Shown piece after piece: positions 1 through 10,805 of a stretch of 64,000 nucleotides of DNA (position 1 is its first letter; every line of letters begins with the position of its first letter). The stretch is from Corydoras sp. C115 (taxonomy: Eukaryota; Chordata; Actinopteri; Siluriformes; Callichthyidae): positions 416,001-480,000 of the forward strand of contig JAFMOC010000090.1 of NCBI GenBank assembly GCA_019802505.1, in the 5' to 3' direction. The notes under the pieces are model-generated. The model ran no database searches. It worked only from the letters and a program-made list of their open reading frames with translations, and was not told the DNA's origin. The translations under genes were made by a program, and so were the position numbers.

Positions 1-604
1 TACGGCTCAGACAATCAGATTTAAGGACCGGAACTTCCCGTACATATAATAAAATTAAAGTGGCAATTTAAACAATAAGGGCTTAATAAAGCAAAAGAAA
101 AACAAACAGCACTACAATTAGGAATAAATTACAAAAAAATTAAATGGCAATGGCAGTGGTGACGTATATTGCACAAGTTATGATATACATACGATATGTA
201 TGTTTTCTTGCACATATTTTGTGTGTGTGTACACATACACATATACAATATCAGAATTAAAGAGTAAAGTATGTATGAAGACACTGTGGCACTGAAAGAC
301 ATAGTAATAAATTAGTGAGTGAAATAAATGTATTAATGAAATATTGCACATATTGATTGTAGTTATGCACACAAGTTATGTTACTACACATTGAGTGAGG
401 AGTTGTACAGTTTGATGGACACAGGTAGGTCTTGTATCTGACCAGGGTGTGGTACAGTGGGTGGAAGGCATTGTCCATAATGGCCTTCAGCTTAGACAGC
501 ATCTTCCTCTCCAATACTACAGTCAGCCTCATAATTTCTTAATACAACACCCCAGATCTCTTTTTCTTTATTTATTTGGATTTTTGATTATTTTCTTGAT
601 TTAG
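1..604. other. AT-rich 5' flank of D1; upstream intron sequence
   Basis: No coding exon could be assigned here. The stretch ends in a pyrimidine-rich tract and an AG at 603-604 that serves as the acceptor of the D1 GTPase exon, so most of it is probably intron. The first exon(s) of D1 should lie here or before the window. A short (TG/TA)-rich patch lies near 215-245. Confidence 0.5.
257..540 (-). mobile_element. Probable non-LTR retrotransposon tail fragment
   Basis: The minus strand reads an open stretch beginning ERKMLSKLKAIMDNAFHPLY. This resembles the C-terminal tail that follows the reverse transcriptase domain in fish CR1/Rex1-like LINEs. The similarity is recalled from family knowledge and was not searched. 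Only the tail is present and it degenerates towards the 3' side. Confidence 0.4.
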
Positions 605-1485
605 GACAAGACACCTGCCAAGAATCTAAAGCTATGCAGCAAATCAGTTATCCAAGTGAGGAGCTTCGTATTCTGATGGTTGGAAAGACTGGTGTGGGCA
701 AGAGTGCAACAGGAAACACCATCCTGCAACGACAGGCATTTAAATCTGATTTCTCCTCCTCCTCGGTTACTGCAGTGTGTGAGAAAGCCTATGGAGTTGT
801 AAATGGCAGAAGGGTTTCTGTTATTGACTCTCCTGGACTTTTTGACACAGTGTTGGCTGAGGAAGACGTGGTGAATCGCATTAAACAGTGCATTCCATTC
901 TCTGCTCCAGGTCTTCATGTGTTTTTAGTGGTGATTCAATTAGGAAGATTTACAGAGGAAGAAGAAAAAACAGTTGATCTGTTTCAAGAAATATTTGGCA
1001 AGGATTCTTACAATTACACACTGGCTCTGTTTACTCATGGAGATAAACTCAAAGGGAAAAGTATTCATCAGTTTATACGTGACAACCAAAAACTTCTGAA
1101 TTTCATTAAAAAATGCAGAGGCCATTACCATGTGTTTAATAATGAAGATAAAAATCCAAATCAGGTTTTCCAGCTTCTGGAGAGTATTGATAAAATAGTC
1201 ACAGGGAATGGTGGAGAATATTACACCACAGCGATGCTCCAGCAGGCTGAGAGAGCAGTAGAAGAGGAGAAAGAGCGCATTTTAAAGGAAAATGAAGCCC
1301 AGAGGCAAAAGGAGTTAGAAGCTCTGAAGGAAAAGTATTATGGGGAAGCTTTAGAAAAAGCAACAAAGGAAAAGCAGGAGGAACATGAGAGATGGGCAAG
1401 ACGACAAGCTGAGAGAGAACACTCAGTGATTGAAAAGATTATCAATACTGTTGTTGGAGTCATTCGTCATTTTTTTAAATTTTAA
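605..1485 (+). CDS. GIMAP-family GTPase D1 (terminal exon; 5' exon not found)
   Basis: This is an AIG1-type GTPase. From the ATG at 634 it is 283 residues, but the reading frame is open back to the splice acceptor AG at 603-604, and the exon starts in phase 1 like every other GTPase exon in the window. G1 is GKTGVGKS (residues 17-24 from the ATG), G3 is DSPGLFDT (Ser where the A/B/C types have Thr), G4 is THGDKL and G5 is HVFNNED. The last 80 residues are a long Glu/Lys/Arg-rich helix, probably coiled coil, ending in a short amphipathic hydrophobic tail (IINTVVGVIRHFFKF) that could bind a membrane. A polyadenylation signal AATAAA lies near 1603. GIMAPs act as GTP-regulated scaffolds on membranes of immune cells; that role is known of the family, not shown here. 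Residue 1 remains uncertain. Confidence 0.88.
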
Positions 1486-1695
1486 AAAAAATTCAACCAT
1501 TTTGCAACTCTATTGTATCTAATTGCTACAGTTGGTTAGATCTTTACGTACAGAACTGTAGAATTGTAAAATGTATGAAGCAATAAGAAAGTAAGAAAAA
1601 TCGAATAAAATGTATCATTAAATGATTTTCCTGCATCATGTATTATCTTCTAAAAAAAATTAAATAAATAAAATTATTACAATTCTATTAAAAAA

Positions 1696-1743
<48 letters not shown>

Positions 1744-1765
1744 TTTTAAAGTAAGTAAACATGAC

Positions 1766-1804
<39 letters not shown>

Positions 1805-2560
1805 GAAATATTTTTTATTAATGCTTTTACAGTAAAAATGAGTTTATGAAATGAGTTCACATTTATCTGTTGCCATTTATACTTAGTCTAATGCAAGATC
1901 TACCGGTTGGTGCATCTTTCTTTGAAGGTTGTAACTTGACTATTTAAAGGGAGTTTTTTCTTGCCACTGTCGCTTCGGCTTGCTCTTTAGGGGTTTAAAT
2001 GCTTTTCATTCTGTAAAGCTGCTTTGTGACAATGTACTGTTGTAAAAAGCGCGACATAAATAAATAACTTGAACTTGACTATTTCAGTCCAGTCCCTTCT
2101 TCCGTGTTATGCTTGTGGGTTCAACAATATCCTTTTTAAGAGAATTTAATCAGTCAATGATGTACAAAACCACACACCTGCCTGCACCAGGTTTAAACTG
2201 AAATATATATATGCTTATATCCTTTACATTTTTCCTTTTAAATTTATTTAAATTATACTTTTCCCATACACATGAAGCATTGTCTATTTAAAAGGTTCAT
2301 GAAAAGATATTCTTAATTATCTACAAGTCTGAAAGCTGTAGACTTTGACAGTCTAGCCTTTACATCCATTGCACACATACTATTTGTAGGGCTTCTGATT
2401 ACATAAATAATAATATCTCATAAACTTTGATTTATTGCTGTGCTTGGAATGAAGACTCAGCTATATGAATTTATAATGCCTTAGCATTTGCAGTACAGAA
2501 AAGGTGTGTCACATTATTGTTGTAAGAAGTTCCAGTCAATCTGGTTGTACAGTGTAAAGT
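1486..2560. other. D1 3' flank with microsatellites and a repeat fragment
   Basis: After D1 come a (TA)n run at about 1698-1738 and a poly-A run at about 1771-1801. A fragment at about 1925-2090 ends in AGCTGCTTTGTGACAATGTA followed by a TAAATAAATAA tail. That motif is common at the 3' ends of fish interspersed repeats. No coding exon is seen. Confidence 0.55.
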
Positions 2561-2579
2561 GAATGTTAACCGTCGATAA

Positions 2580-2591
2580 AAAAACGAAACT
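2580..2591 (+). promoter_or_regulatory. ISRE-like element upstream of D2
   Basis: AAAAACGAAACT differs from the interferon-stimulated response element consensus GAAANNGAAACT only at the first base. It lies 57 bases before the ATG of the D2 first exon, a typical position for an interferon-responsive core promoter. Function is inferred from the motif only. Confidence 0.4.
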
Positions 2592-2647
2592 TTGTAAGAG
2601 AACTGCAGAGCACTACGTTAATGCACAGTCCAGTTTAAACAAGATCA

Positions 2648-4166
2648 ATGCATTTCTACTCTTTTAAATGTAAGTATAAATATCCCATTGTGTTGTTCAG
2701 TGTGTTTATTGTTTTAACTAGCCTAATTAAAATGTATTCTTTATATCTAATCATTTAGCATATGAGTACAATGGTGTTACCCAAATCTTCATACTGGATA
2801 AGTCCTCAAAAATGCCTTTGTACATTTCCGCCATGATTTGTTTTCTTGTGGCAGTTGCAGCTATTGGATTCCAGGTATGTGGATTAAAAAGGATTATCCA
2901 TCTTTATGTCCTGTATATTATAACATAATAAATTATCTGTGTATTGAAGTTGAATTTACTTTGTTATAGTATTGTGATCAGATTGTGTTTTTGTGTTATT
3001 CTTGTTTTTGTGCTTCATTATAAATATCAGATTCATAGAAAATTTTACCAAAACATTTTGTTTTTAATCTTTTTAACTTTATTTTAAGGAATTAAATGTA
3101 TTTTGTGATATTAACAAAGATTTCTATTTCTGTAGGTATTTAAAGAACCATCACATTATCCAAGCGAAACTGGTAAATGTCTTAATCAATTTTTAATTTC
3201 ATAATAAAGTTGATTTCATAATAAATTAATATAACTATTAATCGTTTAGCAGAGCAAAAAGCTGTGCCAAATGTAACGAATAGTCAAGAAAAACTGATAC
3301 CCGGTGAGGAGCTTCGTATTCTGCTGGTTGGAAAGACTGGTGCGGGCAAAAGTGCAACAGGAAACACAATCCTGCAAAGACAGGCTTTTGAATCTGATAT
3401 TTCCTCGTCTTCTGTCACTGCAGAGTGTGATAAAGCCCATGAGTATGTCTATGGCAGAAAAATCACTGTAATTGACTCACCTGGACTGTTTGACACAAAG
3501 ATAACTAAAGAAGAGTTAGTGAAACGTATTAAACTGTGCGTCCCATTATCAGCTCCAGGTCTACACGTGTTTCTGGTTGTGATTCATATCAACAGATTCA
3601 CAGAAGAAGAAGAAGCAACATTAAAAATATTCCAAGAAATATTTGGAATGGATTCATACAATAACACAATGGCTCTGTTTACTCATGGAGATCAACTCAA
3701 GGGAAAAAGCATTCACCAGTTTATACGCGGAAATAAAAAACTTCTAAATTTTATAACAAAATGCAGAGGTCGTTACCACGTGTTCAACAATGAAGATAAG
3801 GATCCAAATCAAGTCATCCAGCTGCTGGAGTATGTTGATCAGATTGTCACTGGGAACGGTGGCAAATATTACACCACAGAGATGCTCCAAAAGGCTGAGG
3901 AAGCAATAGAAAGAGAAAAACAAAGGATCCTAAAAGAGAACAAAGCTCAGAGAGAGAGGGAGATGGAAGCTCTTAAGATGAAGTTTGAGGGTGAAGCTTT
4001 GGAAAAAGCAAGAAAAGAACTACAAGAAGAACAGGAGAGAAGTGCGAGAGAGATAGCTGAAAAAAGTCAGACAGTCTGGGAGCAGATCTATGAAGGTGTT
4101 AAAATCATTTTGGAAAATATAGACTTTAAAGATGTTGTAGCAACTTTTATAAAAACATTTTTTTAA
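2648..4166 (+). CDS. GIMAP-family GTPase D2 with N-terminal membrane helix, four exons
   Basis: My model joins exons 2648-2669, 2759-2874, 3136-3172 and 3250-4166, giving 1092 bases (363 residues). All junctions have GT/AG signals and matching phases (1, 0, 1). Exon 1 encodes MHFYSFK. Exon 2 adds a short luminal-type stretch and then a hydrophobic helix at about residues 27-46. Exon 3 is a 12-residue linker. Exon 4 is the GTPase: G1 GKTGAGKS at about 86-93, DSPGLFDT, THGDQL, HVFNNED, then a long Glu/Lys/Arg-rich helix and an amphipathic C-terminus rich in Ile/Phe. The final acceptor is a NAGNAG type (AG at 3248-3249 or 3251-3252), giving or removing one residue. An N-terminal membrane anchor is unusual for GIMAPs, whose anchors are normally C-terminal. 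The GTPase exon is certain; the upstream exons rest on splice consensus and frame agreement. Confidence 0.78.
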
Positions 4167-5280
4167 TGAATTGCTTTAACCAGAGCAAAGTCAGACTCCT
4201 TCGATAAAATCAACATTCCACTGTGTGAAGTACAGTATATTGGTTCAATGTTGATCAATGCCGATCAGAATTTAATTTCAGAATTACTGATTAAGAAGGT
4301 GGTAAATTCAGAGCAAAAAAATGTAAACAGTGAAATGTACTGTATTGTAATGATTAAAGAGTTTTAACTTTATTTATATATTTATTTTGAATCCACACAC
4401 ACAGACTAAACAAGTATACTCACAACTAATATAAACTTTTATCATTAAACATGTCCTTAAAATTTGATCATGTACATTTACATATAGTTAAGCTCAAACT
4501 GTGAAAGGACATGTATTACATCGCTGCAAACTGAGCGGTAGATAAAGAATAAATGCTATTTCATATTACATAACTATAATGCTAATTTTAACACAATATA
4601 AATCAATAAAATATAAACAAAAATAATATTTAGTAAAATCTAAATCAATGAACACCTAAGCTAATTTAGTATTGGAGCTGTTTAGTACTGTTTGGCTTTA
4701 GATAACACGGTGCTTACATCACTAAACTATTACTAAATTAACTAAATGTCACTAAATTAATCTAGATGTGGCTCCACCCACTGAAGCAAAAATAACCTTT
4801 AACCTACCCTTAACACTTGTATAGATTTAGGTTTGACCCATATGACCTGAAAACCCCAAAAGTTAAGAATTTAGCCAGTACAGGGTGTGGCATCATAAGC
4901 CTTATTAAACATGACATTTGGCTTACAGTATTTGACAAACACCCATAGAATGTGTACACTGTGACTGGATTAAAACCAGTCAGTTGAGTCATTAAAGCAT
5001 GTGACAAACCGATTTCCTTTTCTGTCAGACATTTCCTGGCAACTATGTGTAAACAAAGTCATGACATGTTTTTCATTGGTTGTTTTTTTTTAATAGAAGC
5101 CTTAATGCATCATAAGTTTTCATTATGAAGAGCATAAGTTAAAATCACTGGCTGAAAAGTTTATAATGGCTTTGAAAACGAATGACATGAGGGTTGAGTG
5201 ATTGAAGAGATACATCAATGTTGACCACAATCGTGCAAAAATATTTGTAATTGGAACTGTACTTTTAACAATAGAGTTGG
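4167..5280. other. D2 3' flank, no gene seen
   Basis: AT-rich sequence with the presumed 3' untranslated region of D2; an ATTAAA at about 4355 could serve as polyadenylation signal. The first part is repeated, highly similar, after D3 (8023-8260), which shows that D2 and its 3' flank were duplicated together. Nothing else is recognised. Confidence 0.5.
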
Positions 5281-5284
5281 GTAA

Positions 5285-5445
5285 CATGGTGTGTAGTGGT
5301 TAGCATGGCTGCCTCTCATCTCTGGGGATCCAGGTTCCATTCCTGATCTGGGTTAAATTTCACATTATCCCTATGTTTTTCTTCCCACAGTTCAAAAGCA
5401 TGGACTATACAAAATGACCCTAAATTATTAATATTACTATCTATT
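5285..5445 (+). repeat. Diverged tRNA-derived SINE relic
   Basis: The relic contains a box-A-like GTAGTGGTTAGCATGG, a box-B-like GGTTCCATTC and the family body motif CCCACAGTTCAAAAGCATGGA. It is an old relative of the DANA/Mermaid-type SINEs elsewhere in the window. The second half recurs at about 8265-8335 and 11925-11995. Confidence 0.55.
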
Positions 5446-6227
5446 TTTCTTGGTGCATTGGGTGTTTTCATAGTTCTGCGGATACTGCCTGCTGTTCCAT
5501 GTCTTGCAATCAGGGGCGCAGTCAATTTAGGGTTAGCTCCTGTTGGAGTCTTATTGGTCCTCGGTTTTGTTCGGTTCGAGGACCGTGGGTGGGAAGTTTT
5601 TGTGGGTGGGTTTATTTCTGTGTTTGTTTTTGTGATTGTTGTTCTGTGTGTCCCTCCCTCTCCCTTTATCAGCCAGTTTTCATTTATGTTCAAATGCTTT
5701 TTTTCTAGTTGAATGATGAACCTAAATCATAATGGTCCCTCTGTCAGATTTGTTAGTTGGAATGTTAGAGGATTAAATAAGCCAGTTAAACGTTTAAAAG
5801 TTTCTACTCATCTGAAACGTTTAAAAGCGGACATCATATTTTTACAGGAAACACACTTGGATAACTCTGACCACCTGAAATTAAACTTTTCATGGGATTC
5901 TGAAGTTTTCCATTCCAGATACAATTCTAGGTCTAGAGGCGTGGCATTACTGATTAAAACTGTCATTCAATTTAGTATAGATAAAACTATTTCTGATGTG
6001 AATGGCAGATATATAAGTGTACTAGGCTCGTTATATAAAACTCCTGTACTTCTATAAATATTTATGCCTCGAATTTTGACGATCCGAACTTTATGAATGG
6101 TCTGTGTATCCCTTCCATCAATACCAACTATATGATCATGGGTGGAGACTTCAACTGCATTATGAACCCCACTTTGGATCATTCTAATCCCCGGGGTCTT
6201 ACCCAGTCATTATTGTCACGATCAAAA
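5426..6227 (+). mobile_element. L1-type LINE fragment: 5' region and start of ORF2 endonuclease
   Basis: The reading frame from 5713 encodes the N-terminal half of an APE-type endonuclease as found in L1/Tx1 retrotransposons: SWNVRGLN (metal-site Asn), LQETH (catalytic Glu) and, after a frameshift near 6057-6090, MGGDFNC (catalytic Asp and Asn). The element breaks off abruptly at about 6227, where GIMAP coding sequence begins without any gap. A second, more damaged copy of the same segment lies at 11435-11868. The fragment cannot encode an active protein. Confidence 0.8.
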
Positions 6228-6452
6228 AGTATTGATAAAATAGTCGCAGGGAATGGTGGAGAATATTACACCACAGAGATGCTCCAGGAGGCTGAGAGAG
6301 CAGTAGAAAAAGAGAAAGAGCGCATTGAGAAAATTAAACATGAAGCCCAGAGGCAAAAGTAGTTAGAAGCTTTGAAGAAAAAGTATTATGGGGAAGCTTT
6401 AGAAAAAGCAACAAGGAAATGCAGGAGGAACATGAGAGATGGGCAAGACGAC
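6228..6452 (+). pseudogene. D-type GIMAP C-terminal fragment fused to L1
   Basis: From SIDKIVAGNGGEYYTTEMLQ onward the sequence matches the C-terminal third of D1. It has an in-frame TAG at 6361-6363 and a later frameshift. It is joined directly to L1 endonuclease sequence on the left and to a copy of D2 exon 2 on the right. It is a product of rearrangement and not a gene. Confidence 0.8.
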
Positions 6453-6756
6453 CAACTATATCTAATCATTTAGCATATGAGTACAATGGTACAACCCAAA
6501 TCTTCATACTGGATAAGACCTCAAAAATGCCTTTGTACATTTCCGCCATGATTTGTTTTCTTGTGGCAGTTGCAGCTATTGGATTCCAGGTATGTGGATT
6601 AAAAAGGATTATCCATCTTTATGTCCTGTATATTAAAAAATAGTAAATTATCTGTGTATTACAGTTGCATTTGCTTTGTTATATTATTGTAATCAGATTG
6701 TGTTTGTGTTATTCTTGTTTTTGTGCTTCATTATAAATATCAGATTCATAGAAAAG
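6453..6756 (+). pseudogene. Copy of D2 exon 2 (membrane-helix exon) and flanking intron
   Basis: About 6453-6592 repeats the D2 acceptor, the membrane-helix exon and its GTATGTGG donor, with the reading frame still open (VTQ has become TTQ, DKSSK has become DKTSK). Intron sequence follows to about 6756. No first exon precedes it. The helix exon could in principle still be spliced, but its surroundings are scrambled. Confidence 0.7.
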
Positions 6757-7075
6757 AGGCTGAGAGAGCAGTAGAAGAAGAGAAAGAGTGCATTGAGAAA
6801 ATTCAAAATGAAGCCCAGTGGCAAAAGGAGTTAGAAGCTCTGAAGGAAAAGTATTATGGGGAAGCTTTAGAAAAAGCAACAAAGGAAAAGCAGGAGGAAC
6901 ATGAGAGATGGGCAAGACGACAAGCTGAGAGAGAACCCTCACTGATTGAATAGATTATCAGTACTGTTATTAAATCTAAGTATAAATCTCCCATTGTGTT
7001 GTTCAGTGTGTTTATTGGTTTAGCTAACCTAATTAAAATGTAAAAAATAACACTACATACTTAACTATTAATCGT
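6757..7075 (+). pseudogene. Second D1-type C-terminal fragment plus copy of D2 intron 1
   Basis: 6757-6953 encodes about 65 residues of the D1 charged helix and ends at a premature TAG (6951-6953), compared with the D1 reading SVIEKIINTVV. About 6975-7040 then matches D2 intron 1, with the exon 1 start lost. This again shows shuffled pieces of D genes. Confidence 0.7.
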
Positions 7076-8022
7076 TTAGCAGAGCAAAAAGCTGTGCCGA
7101 AAGCAACAAATAGTCAAGAAAAACTGATACCCGGTGAGGAGCTTCATATTATGCTGGTTGGAAAGACTGGTGCGGGCAAGAGTGCAACATGAACCACAAT
7201 CCTGCAAAGACAGGCTTTTGAATCTGATATGTCCTCGTCTTCTGTCACTGCAGAGTGTGATCAAACCCATGAGTATGTCTATGGCAGAAAAATCACTGTA
7301 ATTGACTCACCTGGACTGTTTGACACAAAGATAACTAAAGAAGAGTTAGTGAAACGTATTAAACTGTGCGTCCCATTATTAGCTCCAGGTCTACACGTGT
7401 TTCTGGTTGTGATTCATATCAACAGATTCACAGAAGAAGAAGAAGCAACATTAAAAATATTCCAAGAAATATTTGGAAAGGATTCATACAATAACACAAT
7501 GGCTCTGTTTACTCATGGAGATCAACTCAAGGGAAAAAGCATTCACCAGTTTTAAATTTTATAATAACATTTTATAATAAATTTTATTATAATTTTATAA
7601 TAAAATGCAGAGGTTGTTACCACGTGTTCAACAATGAAGATAAGGATCCAAATCAAGTCATCCAGCTGCTGGAGTATGTTGATCAGATTGTCACTGGGAA
7701 CGGTGGCAAATATTACACCACAAAGATGCTCCAAAAGGCTGAGGAAGCAATAGAAAGAGAAAAACAAAGGATCCTAAAAGAGAACAAAGCTCAGAGAGAG
7801 AGGGAGATGGAAGCTCTTAGGATGAAGTTTGAGGGCGAAGCTTTGGAAAAAGCAAGAAAAGAACTACAAGAAGAACAGGAGAGAAGTGCGAGAGAGATAG
7901 CTGAAAAAAGTACTAACATCTGGGAGCTGATCAGCAATGCCATCTATGAAGTTGTTAAAATCATTTTGAAAAATATAGACTTTAAAGACGTTGTAGCAAC
8001 TTTTATACAAACATTTTTATAA
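7076..8022 (+). pseudogene. GIMAP pseudogene D3, copy of D2 GTPase exon
   Basis: The sequence is very close to D2 exon 4. A GGA codon just after the P-loop has become TGA (7190-7192). A second lesion at about 7550-7605 replaces roughly 24 coding bases with AT-rich sequence and creates a TAA at 7553-7555. The remaining frames (7229-7555 and 7624-8022) still read as GIMAP, including DSPGLFDT, THGDQL and the C-terminal helix. It lacks upstream exons in order. Protein production is unlikely; an antisense or regulatory transcript cannot be excluded. Confidence 0.9.
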
Positions 8023-9130
8023 AAAATTGTTTCAACCAAGAGCAAAGTCATACTCCTTCGATAAAATCAACATTCCACTGTGTGAAGTACAGTATATTGG
8101 TTCAATGTTGATCAATGCAGTTCAGAATTTAATTTCAGAATAACTGATTAAGAAGGTGGTAAATTCAGAGCAAAAAAACATTTAACAGTTAAATGTACTG
8201 TATTGTAATGATTAAAGAGATTTAACTTTATTTATATATTTATTCTGAATCCACAGACACAGAAAATTTCACATTATCCCAATGTTTTTCTTCCCACAGT
8301 TCAAAAGCATGGACTATACAAAATGCCCCTAAATAGTGTGTGTCTGTGTGAGTGAGTGTTCTTTCCTGGCATGTGGAACCCTTGCGACCCAGATTAGACA
8401 ATATAGAGTTATTACAATGCATCTTACTTAAATACCAAGGTGACATTAGGAAGATAATAAGCAATTGTTGAAAAAGGACCTGGAGTGAAAAACATGAGCA
8501 AAATGATGAAAATTTATTTGGTTTTATATAGTAATCTAAATAGGTAACCATTAAAATGTAAAAATCAGCACAAACAGTGGTAACTTTTTTTGAAATAACC
8601 TTTAAGAAAAACATTAAGAAATCGAGGTGATGTTTCAACTCTGTTGTTAAATTAACACAAACATAACTACATTCTCTAAATCTTTATACAACACAAAACT
8701 TGTATAAGTGCAAAGAGTTACCACATACAACTGTTTTAAAGATTATGTTTGTTTTAGCATTTGATTTGTTTTATATGTAATTTATCCCTTCAGGGTTGTT
8801 GGGGTGCTGAAGCCTATCCCATTACCTTTATGTTTAACTTCACTAAACTTTTACATAGACAGTCAAATTGACATCCCATCGGTAAGAAAATGCAATAACT
8901 GTAATGTTGTTCAATTATAATTATTACATGATAATAAATTTACACATAAAAGTTCACACTGTACACATAATCATTTTACTTTTTGGGTTTTCTTCCAAAA
9001 ATTGCTTCCAAAATCCTCCCTGCAGCTCTAACAACTTACAATACTTTGTATCAATATATAACATATATAGTCTTTGGCTAATATCATTTTAATAAATATA
9101 TGTAGAGATAAATGTGATATTGAAAGGATA
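8023..9130. repeat. Segmental duplicate, left copy; carries a relic of the caspase-6-like 3' end
   Basis: 8023-8260 repeats the D2 3' flank. From about 8220 to 9130 the sequence is a close copy of about 11870-13240. In the right copy this block contains the last exon of the minus-strand caspase-6-like gene. In this copy only the final few bases of that exon survive (about 8971-8987), and the rest of the exon has been deleted. No functional gene is present. Confidence 0.8.
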
Positions 9131-9134
9131 AAGG

Positions 9135-9560
9135 AAAGAAAGTGTATCTGTGACTTACGGCATTGGCGTGGTATGGAGTAGTCGGGCTTTTGGTGGTCTC
9201 CGCTAAATAAAGTTGCATTCTTTATCTTTACTGCACCATTTTTGTTTATTTCTATACAAAACTTTGATTAACCAAGCTTTATTTCGCACAAACGTCGAGA
9301 TGCCTCCTAAATCAAGTAAATTGTCGACTTCGACGCCATCGCTCATTTGGCCTGCAGCACGCGCTGCATCCTCCCCGGCACGTGCTGCTTCACCCATGGC
9401 GGCTGCGTCTGCTTCTACAGGTATGTCCTCTCTGGACATTTCAGCGCTAAAATCCGAACGGAGCTTATTGACATTAACGCCGAAATAATACGGGACTTCT
9501 CTTTAATGCTTTGTCGGCATTAAAAACACAGTGTATTGAACATGCTTTAACGACTGTCAT
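9135..9560 (+). mobile_element. L1-type LINE fragment: 5' region and N-terminus of ORF1
   Basis: An ATG at 9300 opens a short frame starting MPPKSSKLSTSTPS. The sequence is GC-rich with many CpGs, unlike its surroundings. It appears to be the beginning of an L1 ORF1, whose continuation is found at 10806-11012 beyond two inserted elements. Confidence 0.55.
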
Positions 9561-10434
9561 TATGGTGCACAGAAAATAACCTAAGTCTAAAAACATCAAA
9601 GACGAAGGAGCTGGTCATAGATTTCAGGAAGGTGAGGAAAGACATCAAACCTATATTCATCAATGGGGACTGTGTAGAAAGAGTCACAAACTTTCGCTTC
9701 CTGGGTATCAATATCGAGGGGGACCTAACCTGGGGTGTGAACACCAAAAAACTGGCAAAGAAGGCACAGCAGAGACTCTACTTCCTGAGGACTCTCAGGA
9801 ATAATAACATCAATCAGAGACTGCTGGTGTCCTTCTACCGTTCCACCATAGAGAGCATCCTCACTCACGGACTCTGTGTGTGGTTCTCCAGCTGCACTGC
9901 AGCACAGAGACAAGAACTACAGAGGATTGTGAGGTCTGCAGAGAAGATCATTGGATGCTCTCTACCCATCCTGGAGGATCTACACAGCTCTCGTTGTCTG
10001 CAGAGAGCTCACAAAATCATAACAGACAATTCTCACCCCGGTCACCGTCTCCTAGAACTGCTACCATCAGGTAGACGTTACAGAGCAATAAAAACAAAAA
10101 CAAACCGGCTCAGGAATAGCTTCTACCCAACCGCTGTACGAACACTAAATGGTGCATTGTAAATTTTTTAGTCATAATTCACTCTTGAACATGCAATTAA
10201 AAAAAAAAACGTGCAATATATAAATACAAATTCAACTCAGCTTGTACATTCTTATACACTATTGTAAATAAATTCTTTCTTTCTTTCAAAATTTTTTGTA
10301 AATTGTAAATTATAGTGTACTCTTTTAAATCTCTTTATCTGTGTAAATTTATGTATGTGACACCAAAAAGTATGGCACCTTAATTTCGTTATCCCTGGTA
10401 TAATGACAATAAAGATATTCTGATTCTGATTCTG
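9560..10434 (+). mobile_element. CR1/L2/Rex1-type LINE 3' end
   Basis: The frame 9632-10162 encodes the C-terminal part of a non-LTR retrotransposon reverse-transcriptase protein. Typical signatures are FRFLGINIEGDLTW, KKAQQRLYFLRTLR, and the tail HRLLELLPSGRRYRAIKTKT followed by NRLRNSFYPTAV. A short 3' untranslated region ends in TGACAATAAAGATATTCTGA and an ATTCTG repeat, the usual terminus of such LINEs. The element is 5'-truncated, as most genomic copies are. Confidence 0.85.
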
Positions 10435-10790
10435 GGCGGCATGGTGGCTTAGTGGTTTAGCACGTTCTCCTCTCAGCGCTAGGGATTCCCGGTTCGAATC
10501 CCCATCTGGGTGGAGTTTCCATGTTCTCCCCGTGTCCGCGTGGGTTTCTTCCGGGTTCTCCGGTTTCCTCCCACAGTCCAAAAACATGGATCAAGTCAAT
10601 TGAATTCTCAAAAAATTGCCCCATATAGAGTGTGTCTGTGAGTGTGTGCCCAGCGATGGATTGGCACCCTGTCCTGGGTGTATCTGCCCAGCGCCCGAGA
10701 TGTTCTCCCCTGGATGGGCATGGGGAACCCCACCGCGACCCTAAAAGTGGATAACGCGGGAGATAATGAATGAATGAATGAATGAATGAA
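10435..10790 (+). mobile_element. Full-length tRNA-derived SINE (DANA/Mermaid type)
   Basis: The head GGCGGCATGGTGGCTTAGTG contains a pol III box A and is followed by an exact box B (GGTTCGAATCC). The body holds the family blocks GGGTTCTCCGG and CCCACAGTCCAAAAACATGG, and the element ends in a GAAT repeat. ATTCTGATTCTG sequence on both sides gives a target-site duplication inside the LINE tail, so the SINE inserted after the LINE. Confidence 0.85.
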
Positions 10791-10805
10791 TTATTCTGAT
10801 TCTGA

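Noticed and set aside
3264..3266. GTG start for D2 and TTG starts for A0 and B1
   Set aside because: These are bacterial-style starts. In a fish gene the frame is better explained by upstream exons with matching phases.
10435..10510. tRNA genes suggested by box A and box B in the SINE heads
   Set aside because: The heads continue into SINE bodies and do not fold as a complete tRNA; many copies are dispersed with target duplications.
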